A DNA stretch of 64,000 nt from Sorex araneus (GCF_027595985.1 NC_073313.1:99683552-99747551); one strand, 5' to 3'; counted from the first letter of the stretch, positions 22,330-34,232 are shown. A program made the numbers and translations. The notes: generated by a model from the sequence alone, not told the origin.

Positions 22330-23735
22330 ATAGTTATATTTTTTTACATTTAAAAATCTATGATTTTTTTCTTTTCTTTGTCTTGCATTAGTTAAGACTT
22401 CAAGTATGATGTTAATTAGGAGTAATGAAAAAATACATCCTTGCCTTTTTCCTGATCTGACAGTGAAAAGTTCACTTTCTTATTGCTAAGTATAATGTTA
22501 CTTATGTAGCGTTGGAGAGATAGTACAGGGAGTAAGGTACTTGCCTTGTACATGCTGACACTAGTTCAATACCCAGCACCACACATTCCCTGAGCACCAC
22601 CAGTCCTAACTACCTGGGGTATGAAAGAAAGATATAATATTAGTTGTAGATATTCTTTACCAAGTTAAGTTCCCCTCTAGTCTAGTTTGAAAGCCTTTAT
22701 AATTAAGTGGCATTGGAGTCTAGATGCTTTTCTGAATCAAAGGATAGAATTATACACTTCTTCTTTGCTCTGTAAATGTGGTGAATTATATTGATAGAAC
22801 TACAAACGGTTAACTAGCCTTGTATTTCTAGAAAAATTTCCACTTGATTGGTGTATAATTTTTACACTGTTGATTCAATTTACTAATATTTTATTGAGGG
22901 ATTTGTATCAACATTAATGAGATATATTGCCTTGTATTTTTCCTTTCTTATAATGTCTTTTATGGTTTTTGTTTTTCTGGACCACACCCAGCTGTGCTCA
23001 GAGTTTAGTCTGGGCTCTGTACTCAGGGATCACTTCAGGTGGGCCTCAGGTAACTATATGGGGGCGGAAAATAGGACACAGTTTGGCTACATTTAAGGCA
23101 AGTGCCCTGCTCACTGTACTATCATTCACCCCCATTTTCTAATGCCTTTTTATCTGTAATTAGAATTAGGGTAATACTGCCTTCCTAAGAGAGTCAAGAA
23201 GTAGTCAATTCTCTTTTTGTGGTATGAAGAAGTTGTGGACAACTGGTACTTTTTTTTGCAGGGATGTCATTCATTCCCAGCAGTGCTAGGGGACAATGTG
23301 GTACTGGGCATCAAACAGGGAATTCACATATTCAAAGCAAGGGTTCCACACCTTTGAACAATTTCCCAGGCCCCCAACTGGCACTTAAGAGTGTTTGGTA
23401 AAATTCACTGGTGAAGCTCTTTTTGTTCTGGCAATGTCCATCTTTGGAAGATTGCTAATTATTGATTCAATTTCCTTAATAAATTCAAGTTATCTTTTTC
23501 TACTTGTGTTAGTTTCAGTAACCTGTATCTTGAATAAATTGGTTTGTTGATTCATCATGTATCTAGTAGCTTGTACCTTTAATAAACCAATATTCATTTA
23601 AATTATTAAATATGAAGGCACAGAATTGTTCATAGTATCTTTATTTTTTGAAGGTCTACAGTATCAGTACCAATAACCTTATATTTATTTATGGTACTGT
23701 TAATTTAGGGTCTCATCTTTTTCTCAAAAACCCTC
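22330..23735 (-). mobile_element. Old L1 ORF2 region, antisense, with SINEs inserted
   Basis: The nucleotide landmarks of L1 ORF2 in antisense appear ('caagtatgatgttaattagg', 'aatccttgccttttcc'-like), with all frames broken. SINEs interrupt it at 22510-22625 (+), 22965-23138 (-) and 23255-23378 (-). The element resumes at 25428 after a younger L1 insertion. Confidence 0.7.
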
Positions 23736-23744
23736 ATGAAAGAT

Positions 23745-25427
23745 TTTTTTTACTGAAGTAAACAGAAAAGCTTTATTAACAGAAAAATGGAAGTAATAGT
23801 TCAGAATTCTTATTTTTGAGGACTGTTTTTACAACTCAGCATTTTTAAAGTAGGAAATAAGAATGAAATAAATTTTATGCTGTTTGTTTGTTCTTTTATT
23901 AATTTTTTAAAATTTTTTTAATTAGTGAATCACCATGAGGGTACAGTAACAGATTTACACATTTTCATACATGTGTTTCCCTCATACAATGTTTGAGCAC
24001 CCATCCTTCCACCAGTGTCCATTCTCCACCACCAGTGAACCCAGTAACCCTCCCACCCCCTAATCCCCTCCCCCCCGCCTCTGTGGCGGGGCATTCCCTT
24101 TTGTTCTCTCTCTCCTTTTGGGTGTTGTGGTCTGTAATAGGGGTATGGAGTGGCCATTGTGTTCCATCTATAGTCTACTTTCAGCATTCATCTCCCCTCC
24201 CGAGCGGGTCCTCCAACCACAGTTTACTTGATATTCCCTTCTCTATCTGAACTGCCTTTTTCCCCAGCATGTGAGGCCAGCTTCCAACCCATGGAGCCAA
24301 ACTCCTGGTACTTATCTCTACTATTCCTGGGTGTTAGTCTCCTACTCTGTTATTTTATATTCCACAGATGAGCGCAATCTTTATATGTCGGTCTCTTTCT
24401 GACTCATTTCACTTAGCATGATACTTTCCATGTTGATCCACTTATATGCAAAGGTCATGACTTCACCTTTTCTAACAGTTGCATAGTATTCCATTGTATA
24501 GATGTACCAAAGTTTCTTTAACCAGTCATCTGTTCTTGGGCTCTCGGGTTTTTTCCAGGTCTGGCAATTGTAAACAGTGCTGCGATGAACATATAAGTGT
24601 AGATGTCATTTCGACTATACTTTTTTGCTTCTCTGGGATATATTCCCAGCAGTGGTATTGCTGGGTCAATGGGAGATCAATTTCTAATTTTTTTTTTGCT
24701 TTTTGGGTCACATCCGGCGATGCACAGGCGTTATTCCTGGCTCTGCATTCAGGAATTACCCCTGGCGGTGCTCAGGGGACCATATGGGATGCTGGGAATC
24801 CAACCAGGGTCGGCCGCGTGCAAGGCAAATACCCTACCCGCTGTGCTATCACTCCAGCCCCATCAATTTCTAATTTTTTGAGGAGTGTACATATTGTTTT
24901 CCAGAAGCGCTGAACAAGTCGATATTCCCACCAACAGTGTAGAAGGGTCCCTTTCTCCCCACATCCCCTCCAACAGCGGTTGCTTTTGTTCTTTTGGATG
25001 TGTGCCATTCTCTGTGGTGTGAGGTGGTATCTCATAGTTGTTTTGATCTGCATCTCCCTGATGATTAGTGATGAAGAGCATTTTTTCATGTGCCTTTTGA
25101 CCATTTGCATCTCTTCTTCAGGAAAGTTTATGTTCATTTCTTCACCCCATTTTTCTGATGGGGTTGGATGTTTTCTTCTTGTAGAGTTCAACCAGTGACT
25201 TATATACCCTTGATATCAACCCCTTATCGGATGGGTATTGGGTGAATATCCTTTCCCATTCTGTAGATTGTCTTTGTATTTTGGTCACTGTATCTTTTGC
25301 GGTGCAGAAGCTTCTTAGTTTAATATAGTCCCATTTGTTTATCTCTGTTTCCATTTGGTTGATCAATTGCGTGTCATCTTTGAAGATACCTTTAGATTCA
25401 TTATCATGGAGGGTTTTGCTGACTTTG
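23745..25427 (-). mobile_element. Younger L1 with 3'-transduced segment, antisense, nested in old L1
   Basis: The duplication 'tcatgaaagat' lies at 23734-23744 and 25428-25438. Next to the left copy is a T run (the poly(A) tail), then about 145 bp of non-L1 sequence (23751-23895) that carries a - strand AATAAA about 20 nt before the tail. Then comes the L1's own A-rich end and 3'UTR (from about 23896, 'gtgaatcaccatgagggtac'), and ORF2 C-terminal sequence reaching about 25427. A SOR SINE at 24694-24861 interrupts it. The arrangement is that of L1 transcription running past its own poly(A) signal. Confidence 0.82.
24694..24861 (-). mobile_element. SOR SINE, antisense, inserted in L1
   Basis: Flanked by 'atcaatttctaatttttt' at 24676-24693 and 24862-24879. 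Removing it restores a continuous L1 sequence. Confidence 0.95.
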
Positions 25428-25990
25428 TCATGAAAGATACTTTTATAATTATTTTATTTTTTCAAAGAAGCAGCTTCTGTTTTAATTGATTTTTTCCCTT
25501 TATTTTCCTTTATTCACTTTCATTAATTTCTCTATTTCTAAAGAACTCTTATCCACTGCTGGTGGGACTGTTGTCTGGTACAACCCCTTTGAAATCAGTA
25601 TAGAGAGTTCTCCATAAACTTAGAATTGAAATGCCATGTGACTTCCATTTTTGGGGAAAAATTAAGTGGGAAGAAGACAACAATAAGTAATAGGATAACA
25701 GGCATCAGGGCTTCAGTTAGTGATATGAGTGAGGGATACAGATTCAACAGAACTGAAAACATGAGATCTAAGGGGCAGCCACTGAAACTTTATAATGTGT
25801 CTGTCACATTGACAGGTGGGGGTAGAGTGGAGGTTGGGGTGGGGAGGAAATCTGGGAACATTGGTGGAGGGAAGTTGACACTCTTAGAGGAATTGGTATT
25901 GAACTATTTTATGCCTAAAATGCAACTAGCGTAGTTTTATGCCTAAAACTTTGTAAAGCATGGTCTTCAATAAAACCTGCTTTAAATTTT
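25428..25990. mobile_element. End of old antisense L1, then sense L1 3' end
   Basis: 25428-25530 continues the old L1 ('tttcaaagaagcagcttctg'). 25650-25980 is a separate sense L1 3'UTR with 'gggaacattggtggaggga' and 'cttcaataaaacctgc' at its end. Confidence 0.7.
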
Positions 25991-26230
25991 CCTATTTCTT
26001 TTATCTGCTTGCTTTAGATATAAATCATTCCTTTCATTTAATTAGGAGAAACAACAGTGTTTCGGTTTTCTTTAAATATTTACCACAAAACATAGAAAAA
26101 ACTTTATTCATCTACTATTCTCTGGGGAAGGCTGGTTCATTTTAGTACCCTGTCACTCAGGCGTCTGCCAATTCTCTCTCAGTCTCAGTCTGTCTCATTT
26201 TATATTCGTGTTTCTTTTTCCTTTTTTAGG

Positions 26231-26728
26231 GAGTATGGTGGAGGACTCCCAAGCAGTGCTCAGGAGGCCTGGTTGCAACTTAGTCTCAGTTGCCCCATCA
26301 CTTAGTCCAGCACAAGGGTCTGAGGATATGATACTGCTCAGGCCCTGCAATGCCTGGGTTATCTAGGCCATGCTGGTGGTGCTGGTGGCCTCCAGGGCTA
26401 TATCCTGCAGTACTCAGTGTCCTCCAGGGATGTACCCGGCAATGCTCAGGGAACCATAAGGAGCAGGGAATCAAACCCAGCAGTCGAATTCCCTAACTGC
26501 TCTACATCTCCAGGTCTCAGTTTTGTTTAGTTTTGTTCTGTTCTGGGTTTTTGTTTTTGTATTTTTGTTTTTGAGTCACACCTACCAGTGCTCAGGCGTT
26601 ACTTCCAGTTCTATGAATGGGGGTTGCTCTTCACAGTGTTCAGGGTTTTATGTGGTACCAGGGATCATATCCGGGCCTCACACATTCAAAGCTTGCATTC
26701 AGCCTGTGGAGCTATCTCTCAGCCCTAA
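26231..26728 (-). mobile_element. Two antisense SINEs (one long, old type)
   Basis: 26231-26518 is a long, old tRNA-derived SINE rich in 'caagcagtgctcagg'-like blocks. 26555-26728 is a shorter SOR-type copy. Confidence 0.65.
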
Positions 26729-26931
26729 TCTTGCTTCTTCTTCTCCTCAATGACTCTCCTTTCCTCCTTTCTCCCACGTTTCAAGACACTGTAGTGCTGG
26801 ACTCCATAATGTCTGTCAAGATCAGAGTAGAGTAGCATCTGGGTTTGATGAGTGAAGAGATCCATCCTGTCCCTCTGCCAAGCAGTTTACTGATGTTAGA
26901 TTTACTTTTCTCAATTATATATAATTATATA

Positions 26932-26991
<60 letters not shown>
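26932..26991 (+). repeat. (GATA)n microsatellite
   Basis: About 14 near-perfect GATA units lie directly at the tail of an antisense SINE, so they were probably seeded by its A-rich end. Confidence 0.95.
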
Positions 26992-28583
26992 CTTTTTGGC
27001 CACACATGGTGATGCTCAGGGGTTACTCCTGGTTATACACTCAGTAATCATTCCTTGCAGTGCTCAAAAGACCAAATGGGATGCTGAGGACTGAACCCAG
27101 GTTGGCTGCTTGCAAGGCAAATACCCTATCTGTTGTGCTATCATTCTGGCCCCTCACATATACATTAGATATGATGTTAGAGATTTTCTTCAAAGCACTT
27201 CTTTACCTCTGCTAATTTTTTGACATGGAGGAACTTTTCCAGTAGTGCTCAGTGACTCAGGGGCCATTCCTGGCAATATTTAGCTTGGCAGTGCAGGTCT
27301 GATGAGTCAATGCTAGGGCCCAATGATCCAATGCTCTTTAGTTCCAGCAATGCTGAGAACTACTAGGGCTACACTTTTCTGCTTGGGGAGCCTTGTGATA
27401 CTGGAGATCAAACCTGGGACCTCAAACAAGCTAGACTTGTGCTCCAACCTTTCAGGCTTTCTCACCATCCCCTACCTCCCAAAACTTTTGATAAGTTGTA
27501 TTGTTAGTTAAAAAATATTTTTACATTTCTCTCTAGAATTCTTCTTTGGTGTCTCACATGTTGTTTTTCAAATGTTGTAAAATGTGATTGCCAGTGTGAG
27601 GGAAGGGATGGTCAGGAATGTCAAGGAATGTAGAGGACAGACATTGACATTAAGGCAAAAAATAGGAATTTGTTATATTTTAAAGATTTTAATCTTAAAA
27701 AATTAAAAGGTGTGTTGTTAAATTTCTAGATATTTGGGTTATCTATGTAACTGTTATTAACATCTAGTTTCATTCCATTGAGAGCATGCTTTTATGATAT
27801 CTGTTCTTTTAAATTTATTCACCATAGATTTTATTGCCTAGAATATAGAGTCTACTGTGGTTTGGGCCACACCCAGTAGTGCTCAGGGACTACTCCTGGC
27901 TCTGTGTTCAGAAGTGATTGCTTGGTGGTGCTCAGAGACCCATGTATGGTGTTGGGGATTCAAACTGGTTTTGCTGGAATGTAAGGCAAGAATCTCACCC
28001 TGTACCATCCCTCCAATCCATAAGTTTGGATTAATATCAGCTATGTTTGTTTTAGTTTCCATAAGTTTTTGGCTTTTGCTAGTTTAGTTAAAGTTTAGTT
28101 AAATGTTTACACCATTCCATTTTTACAACTAGTATAACAAGTACATATTGTTTTGAAAAAAAATAGTGATTTACTTTAAGTTTGCAGTGTACATTTGGGG
28201 AGGGAGGGTCCCAAGCAGTGCGTAGGAAGCCCAAGGCCTATCCCAGAAATACTTAAAGAACTGGGACAAGTTCACAGTTAGGGCCTAAGGATGCAGTGAT
28301 ATTTCAACCTGTGGTGCTGGGGGTCAGTGGGGGAAAACCCAGTGGTACTCTGGGGAGCAATATACATTTTCAGCTAATATTACTATCAAATAACACCCTT
28401 TTGCTTTGCTTGCATGTCGTGTACTACCTTATTACAGACTATTCAGCATTTCAGCTATCCATATACTATAATCATGCAATTCATCCTTACTATTCTTACT
28501 TTGTTTCACAGAGTGCCAGGGAAACAACTCAGGGACTCACACATGCAAGGGGTGCACTGTTCCTCTGAGCTACATCCTTGGGT
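26992..28583 (-). mobile_element. Cluster of antisense SINEs
   Basis: SOR-type copies lie at 26992-27155 and 27855-28020. Older, longer copies with more than one 'cagtgctcag' block lie at 27222-27460 and 28192-28362, and there is a fragment at about 28500-28583. Between them is unassigned AT-rich sequence with no gene. Confidence 0.65.
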
Positions 28584-28613
28584 CCTATTATTACTTTACA
28601 ACTCTTATGCATC

Positions 28614-28757
28614 AATTCAGAATACCTGGCAAGCTACCTGTGGCATATTCGATATGCAAAAAAACAGTAACAACAAGTCTCACAATGGAGACATTACTGA
28701 TGCCCGATCAATTAATTGATGAACAATGGGATGACAGTAACACTGACAGTGACAGTG
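28614..28757 (+). mobile_element. RTE-tailed SINE, 5'-truncated
   Basis: Starts inside the body ('acctggcaagctacctgtgg') and ends in the RTE-like tail ('gaacaatgggatgacagtaa') plus GACAGT repeats. The tRNA-like head is absent. Confidence 0.85.
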
Positions 28758-29096
28758 ACTTTCATTTATTTAATCTTCAGTGCTCTTCCTTCTTATAGCT
28801 ATAAGTTGCTGATGTATATAACTTTTGTTCTGCCTGAAAAAAACTCTTTAACATTTTCTGCAGAGGGGAAGATTTGTTGGTGCTGAATTCTATTGATTTA
28901 TATTTGAGAATGTTTTAATTTTTCCTTCATTTTCAAAGGATAATTTTCACCAACTTTTAGGTTGGTTAATATTCTTTCCACACTTTAATATTTTATTTCA
29001 CTTTGTGCTTGCATTGTTTCTGGTGAAAATTCCACTACAATCCTTATCCTTGTTCTTCTTCAAGAAGAGTGTTGTTTTTTTTTAGTTTTTATTCTT

Positions 29097-29131
29097 CTTT
29101 CTTTTCTTTTCTTTTCTTTTCTTTTCTTTTC
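29097..29131 (+). repeat. (CTTTT)n microsatellite
   Basis: Seven CTTTT units lie next to the T-rich end of the antisense SINE that follows. Confidence 0.9.
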
Positions 29132-29790
29132 TGTCACACCCAGAATCTCTCAGTAATTACTCCTGGCTTTGCCATCAGCAATCACTCATGGCTGAGCTCA
29201 GGGGACCATATGGGGTGCCAGGGATAGAACCTGGTTCAATTATGCAAATGGCCTACCCTCTGTACTATCTGTCCAACCCCCTATGTATAGATTTTTTGTT
29301 CAATAGTTTCTGTTTTTTATGTGGGTTTTATTTGGGTGGGGAATCTGTTGGACCAAACTCAACTGTGCTCAGGCATTGCTTGCAGCTCTGTTCTTGGAGT
29401 TGCTCCTGATGCTGCTGACTGGTCACACATGAAACAAGTCCCTTAAACCCTGTACTATGTCTCCTATATCTCTTTGTCTTGTGTTTTATGCAAATTTAAT
29501 ATGATATGCCTGTGTGTTGGATGGTTAGGGATTTTTTTTGTATTTATTCTGCTTGATGTTTTCTGAGTCTCCTGGATATTGTTTAGTTTCTCTTACTAAA
29601 TTTGGAAGACCTTCAGCCATGATTACATCAAATACTTCCTCTACTGTTTTCTCAACCTTATGGTATTCCAAATATGCATATTGCTTATTTTATAATTGTT
29701 CTACAGTTCTTGGATGTTCTGACATCTTGGGTTTTATGTTTGGTTTTCATTCCAGTCAATAAGTTTCTTTTGACATTAAAAAATGTCTTT
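29132..29790 (-). mobile_element. Two antisense SINEs and an old antisense L1 piece
   Basis: SINEs lie at 29132-29280 and 29325-29465. About 29490-29790 matches an old antisense L1 block ('tttggaagaccttcagccat', 'ccaaatatgcatattgctta'). A diverged copy of the same block is at 48960-49200. Confidence 0.6.
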
Positions 29791-29989
29791 ATATTATTGT
29801 TTAAGAATTTTGGCAGTTTGGGTTTGTGGTGCCACCAGCAGGTCAACCTGTACCTGTGGGGTGAGTGCATCAGAAGCCTGATGGTGGCTTCAGACTTCCA
29901 GATACCCCAAAATTACTGCTGTGTCTTTGGCCAGACCCCAAAAACTTGGGGCCAAGTTTACCAAAAAATTAAATGGCCAAAAGTTAAGT

Positions 29990-31000
29990 ATGTAGGAGAC
30001 ACACCCACAAACCACCTCCAGCTCAGCTATGTAAGCTCATTTATTGGCCTTGGCCTTATTTTAGAGACCCATAAATCTCAAAAGAGACCAAAAGATGACC
30101 CATAAATCTCAAAAGAGAACAAAAGATGCAGTTAGGGCCTGTAGTGCAGAGGTCGGTGGGAACGTGTGACTGAGAGCTCCAGGCCTGTGTGGATCAGGAC
30201 TAGGCCTCCTTCCCCCAGGTCCACAGTTTTCCAGTAACTTGGTAGTCACACCCACAAACTGCCCCTGGCACCATGTAATCTCATTAATGGTCAAGACCCA
30301 GGGACTATAAACTAAAACTCCGAAAGAGAGCACCACAGAATGTCCTGATCCTGCACCAGGCTGTCTTCACCGGGGCACCCCAGAGAGGAGCGGGTAAGAG
30401 CTCTCCCCGCCCCAAGGTACCCAGCTCCAGCAGCCAAAAACCTCCACAACCCAACCGCCGCCACACTCAATGCTGCTCCCCACATGTTCCGGCCAAGCCT
30501 CACGCATAAGTGAAGTCCTATGGAACCCAGGTAATGCGGAACTTTGTGACCTTGGACTCTGGGCTCAACGGGACCAGGAGCGGAGATCCTCTGCCCATTT
30601 TCCCCAGTCCCTGGAGACTCAGGGTCATGCTTATAAGCCACCGCCTGCCGGTGCCAGATAATCTCACCATCGGCCACTGCCCAGATCACACAGCTGCTTC
30701 TCCTGAAAGGGAGCATAACATGAGGCCCCCATAACCATACCACCAGACTCTGCGCCAAGCTGTTTCACGTGGGGAACCCCAGAGGGGGGCGGGTGAGAGA
30801 CCTCCCTGTCCCGAGGGACCCAACTCCGGCAGCCAAAAATCTCTACAACCCAACCGCCGCTCAATGCTGCTCCCCACACACTCAGGCCGAGCCTCACATG
30901 TGAGTAAACATACTCCCGGACCGCAAAAGCAGCCCCAAGACACATCGTAAAACATTTCCTAACCATTCCCCATAAGTACACACCACATTTGATGGGGTTC
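29990..31000 (+). repeat. Array of promoter-like monomers with TATA boxes
   Basis: Unit landmarks: 'gtcacacccacaaactgccc' (30246), 'actataaact' (30303), 'aaccgccgccacactcaatg' (30452) and a partial repeat 396 bp later ('aaccgccgctcaatgctgct' near 30850). A weaker unit starts near 29990. The region is GC-richer than its surroundings. It is the same family as 13413-13753 and 14701-15190. It could be the 5' promoter monomers of a shrew retrotransposon, but no ORF is attached, so the owner is unknown. Confidence 0.65.
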
Positions 31001-31346
31001 ATATAGTAGGCAATAAATCATAAAGGGAAATATATATATGCATATATACATATTTTCAGATATATATACCAAAGCTTAAATTATCCAAACTTTAACAACA
31101 TGTTAGTGATATCCTATAGAATGTCTTAATGGCTCCTGCCAAATTAGAACAACCTTGACACTGCTTCATATAAAAATACTTTTTTGTAAGCATGTTCAGT
31201 AGCTCTTCATAACAGACAATACAAAATATATTATTTTGGTTGTGTTTTGGGACAGGGATTGGGGTTTGGGATGAAAACATTCAGAATTTGGTGGTGGGAA
31301 AGTGTAATGGTGGTGGGATTGGTTTTTAAAAAATTTTTTTGCTAAT
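31001..31346. other. No gene or recognised repeat
   Basis: AT-rich, with a short run of ATAT around 31030-31070. Confidence 0.45.
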
Positions 31347-31519
31347 GGGGCTGGAGCAATAGCACAGCGGGTAGGGCATTTGCCTTGCACGCGGCCAACC
31401 TGGGTTCAAATCCCAGCATCCGATATGGTCCTGTGAGCACCGCCAAGGGTAATTCCTGAGTGCAGAGCCAGGAGTAACCCCTGTGCATAGCCGGGTGTGA
31501 CCCAAAAAGCAAAAAAAAA
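31347..31519 (+). mobile_element. SOR SINE, sense, A-tailed
   Basis: 'ggggctggagcaatagcaca' to 'gtgtgacccaaaaagc' plus an A run. It sits 65 bp from an RTE-tailed SINE with almost the same head, so the two families can be compared directly here. Confidence 0.95.
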
Positions 31520-31542
31520 TTTTTTTTGCTAATTTTATTTTG

Positions 31543-31806
31543 CGGGCACCAGTAACATCTTTATTGTGAGATTTCTTGTTACTGTTGGAGCAATAGCACA
31601 GCGGGTAGGGCGTTTGCCTTGCATGCGGCCAACCCGGGTTTGATTCCTCCATCCCTCTCAGAGAGTATCTCGCTCCGCATGGCGGAGCCTGGCAAACTAC
31701 CCATTGCGTATTCGATATGCCAAAAACAGTAACAACAAGTCTCACAATGGAGACGTTACTGGTACCTGCTCGAGCAAATAGATGAGCAATGGGATGACAG
31801 TGGTAT
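31543..31806 (+). mobile_element. RTE-tailed SINE, sense, preceded by an antisense tail fragment
   Basis: 31543-31582 is antisense tail ('gcgggcaccagtaacatctt'). About 31583-31806 is a full sense copy: head 'ggagcaatagcacagcgggt', B box 'GGTTTGATTCC', body 'gatatgccaaaaacagtaac', RTE-like end 'gagcaatgggatgacagtgg'. There is no A tail. Confidence 0.9.
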
Positions 31807-31825
31807 GGTGAATTTTATTCTGCAG

Positions 31826-31900
31826 TTCTTGGGATAGAACCCAGGATTTACACAAGGATTTACACAAGTAAAGCATTTTCTCTACCACTGAGCAACATCC
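31826..31900 (-). mobile_element. tRNA-Ala-like SINE fragment, antisense
   Basis: 'tttctctaccactgagcaac' is antisense to a tRNA-like head of the form GTNGCTCAGTGGTAGAG. This family is distinct from SOR. Similar fragments are at 15456, 33712, 58020 and 58250. Confidence 0.6.
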
Positions 31901-32249
31901 CAGATCTCACATGTTTTTGTATACTTTCTTCTTCCCCTATGTCAGAACGCAGAAGGTGTTAGAATTTGGTTATTGCCATTCTCCCATAACTTTGAGACAT
32001 ATCTCTAATAAAATCATTCCCTAGGGGATAAGGCATTTGTTATGAAGAAGACTCTGAGATATAGGGAGGAATGTTCTTCGAAATTATGCAGGTCATGCAT
32101 TAAGTCTACTGTGAAGGCTACAGCTATGGGTTCCAGAACCAACTATGTCTTTTTCTTTCTAAAAGTACCAGATAGAATAGGATTCATTAGGACAATATTA
32201 GTTGGAAATGATCACTCTGGACTAGAACTTAGTGTTGAAAGCAGGTAAA

Positions 32250-32327
32250 GGGTTTCAACACATGAAAGCAGGTAAAGGATTAACACATGATAATCTTTCA
32301 GCATCTTTATCGCAAACCACAATGCCT

Positions 32328-32372
<45 letters not shown>

Positions 32373-32575
32373 AGAGAGTTGCCTGTCATAGAGGCAGGCT
32401 GGGGTGGGGAGTGGTTTGAAAGCGTGGGAGGGAAACTGGGAACACTGGTGCTGGAAAATTGCACTGGTGGAGGGATGGGTGTTGGAACATTGTATGACTG
32501 AAACATAATCATGAACAATTATGTAATGCTCTATCTTATGGTGATTAAATATTTTTTAATTTTAAAAAGTAATTA
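32250..32575 (+). mobile_element. L1 3'UTR, sense, with (GA)n
   Basis: 'gcatctttatcgcaaaccac', then (GA)n at 32333-32369, then 'gtggagggatgggtgttgga' and an A-rich end. The (GA)n expansion lies at the site that is 'gagagagagaaca'-like in other copies. Confidence 0.85.
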
Positions 32576-32813
32576 AAAAGTAGCAGAGCCCTTCACAACT
32601 CTAGAACCGCTCACATAACACACACACCTCTCAGAATTATAATGTAGATATGAGAGAGATATGTTGCCCTAGAACAACGCCCTAGCAAAATCCTAAACTG
32701 TTGTCATACTAAGTTCCATTCCTGCCCTTACTGCTTACTGGCAACTATTTGAATCTTGGGAATATTTTTCGCCTTCCCAGAGTTGAAAATATTCCCTGTT
32801 TAAAATGGGACTG

Positions 32814-32985
32814 AAGGGTCTGAATGATAGTACAATGGGTAGGGTGTTTGCCTTGCACATGACCAATGCAAGTTTGATCCCTTGAATCTCATATTGTCCC
32901 TGATCACTTCTTGGAGCAATTCCTGAGTGCAGAGCCCAGAGTAACCCCTGATCATCACCAGGCGTGGCCCCCAAAACAAAAAAAA
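32814..32985 (+). mobile_element. SOR SINE, sense
   Basis: 'gggtctgaatgatagtacaa' to an A-rich end; moderately diverged. Confidence 0.8.
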
Positions 32986-33364
32986 AGTATTGTAAGAAAA
33001 TTAAGAATGTCTCAACATTTTTTCCCATCCATGATTCCATTATGACCTCATTTCCTTCCTAATGCCCCCTGTCCTACCTGTAGACTCCCAAGATTCATGT
33101 CATGGCCTCCATTCACCACCATTTATTTTTAAGCTCCTTGATCTTTTTTCTTGGTATATCCAATTTACTGATGAGGCAAAGTCAATTTCTGTGATCTCCA
33201 CCTGCGGTTCTCTTGGAATATCCCCTTATGGCTCCCAACTGGGAAATACTTCTAAGTAATATTCTCCTTGTGAGGTATGTATTATTTTATATCCCCTTTA
33301 TTTCCTTTAATTGCTGTTGCAGTGCAAAATGGGTTGCACAGTTAGTTACAGTTGTGAGGAAAAC
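32986..33364. other. No gene or recognised repeat
   Basis: Unassigned sequence without a long frame or repeat signature. Confidence 0.45.
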
Positions 33365-33788
33365 CTGGTAAAATCCCAGCAAAACCTGGGATCACACTCA
33401 GCGGTGATAAAGGGTGATAATTCAAAGCTTCATGTAAAGCAGGCTCCCTAGCACTGAGCCATATCTCCAGAATCTTCTTTTAAACATTGAAATGTTTTTT
33501 TGATGCAGCTCACCAAGGTTAAATTCCTGGCACCACATATGATCCCTGAGTACTGACAGAAGTGACCCCTCATCATAGAGCCAGGGGTGAGTCCTGAGAA
33601 CAGTCAGGTGTGGTTCAGAAAACAAAAAAACAAGTCAGAGTGGGGAGTACTCACTCCCCACTCTGACTTGTTAACAGGAAGAGTGGGGAGTTAGTGTATT
33701 TTTTATTGGTGGTGTTTGGTGGTACCATGGATCAAACCCAGGTATCATGCATGTGAGGCATGTGCTCTACCATTGAGCTCAGAATCTG
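33365..33788. mobile_element. Diverged SINE pieces around a hairpin
   Basis: 33365-33475 is antisense and old. 33505-33628 is sense and A-tailed. 33712-33788 is antisense and tRNA-Ala-like ('catgtgctctaccattgagc'). A perfect inverted repeat at 33629-33672 lies directly behind the A tail of the sense copy. Confidence 0.6.
33629..33672. repeat. Perfect 20-bp inverted repeat, 4-nt loop
   Basis: Arm 33629-33648 (aacaagtcagagtggggagt), loop 33649-33652, and arm 33653-33672 as its exact reverse complement. A third partial copy, 'gagtggggagt', follows at about 33681. Confidence 0.95.
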
Positions 33789-33930
33789 AAACAAATCATA
33801 TTCCATCAATACAGAATGACAAGAGGGATGGTCTAAGAAAAGGAAAAATATTCTCAAATGTAGAAATTTTCTAGTTTTCTTTTCGCTGTTGATTTTATTG
33901 TATTTTAAAATAAGTATATATAATAATTAT

Positions 33931-34232
33931 ACACACTGTATCACTGTTCATCGATTTGCTCAAGTGGGCGCCAGTAACGTCTCCACAAACTATACACACA
34001 AACTTTTATTATCTGTCACAATACATAGCTTTTCCTTGCGATAAGAATGCTCAAGATTTGGGGCTGGAGCGATAGCACAGCGGGTAGGGCATCTGCCTTG
34101 CATGCAGCAGACCTGGGTTCGATTCCCAGCATCCCATATGGTCCCCCGAGCACTGTCAGAATAATTTCTGAGTGCAGAGCCAGGACTAACCCCTGTTAGT
34201 CCTGCTGGGTGTTACCCAAAAAGCAATAAAAA
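33931..34232. mobile_element. RTE-type tail fragment (-) and SOR SINE (+)
   Basis: 33931-33986 is an isolated antisense tail ('catcgatttgctcaagtggg'). 34060-34232 is a sense SOR copy with a partly rearranged 3' half and an A tail. Confidence 0.8.

Noticed and set aside
31347-31420. tRNA genes at SINE heads
   Set aside because: A- and B-box-like sequences are present but no cloverleaf is conserved, and the copies are dispersed retroposons.
32255-32518. Frame with a long Ser-Leu repeat
   Set aside because: Translation of a (GA)n microsatellite in an L1 3'UTR.
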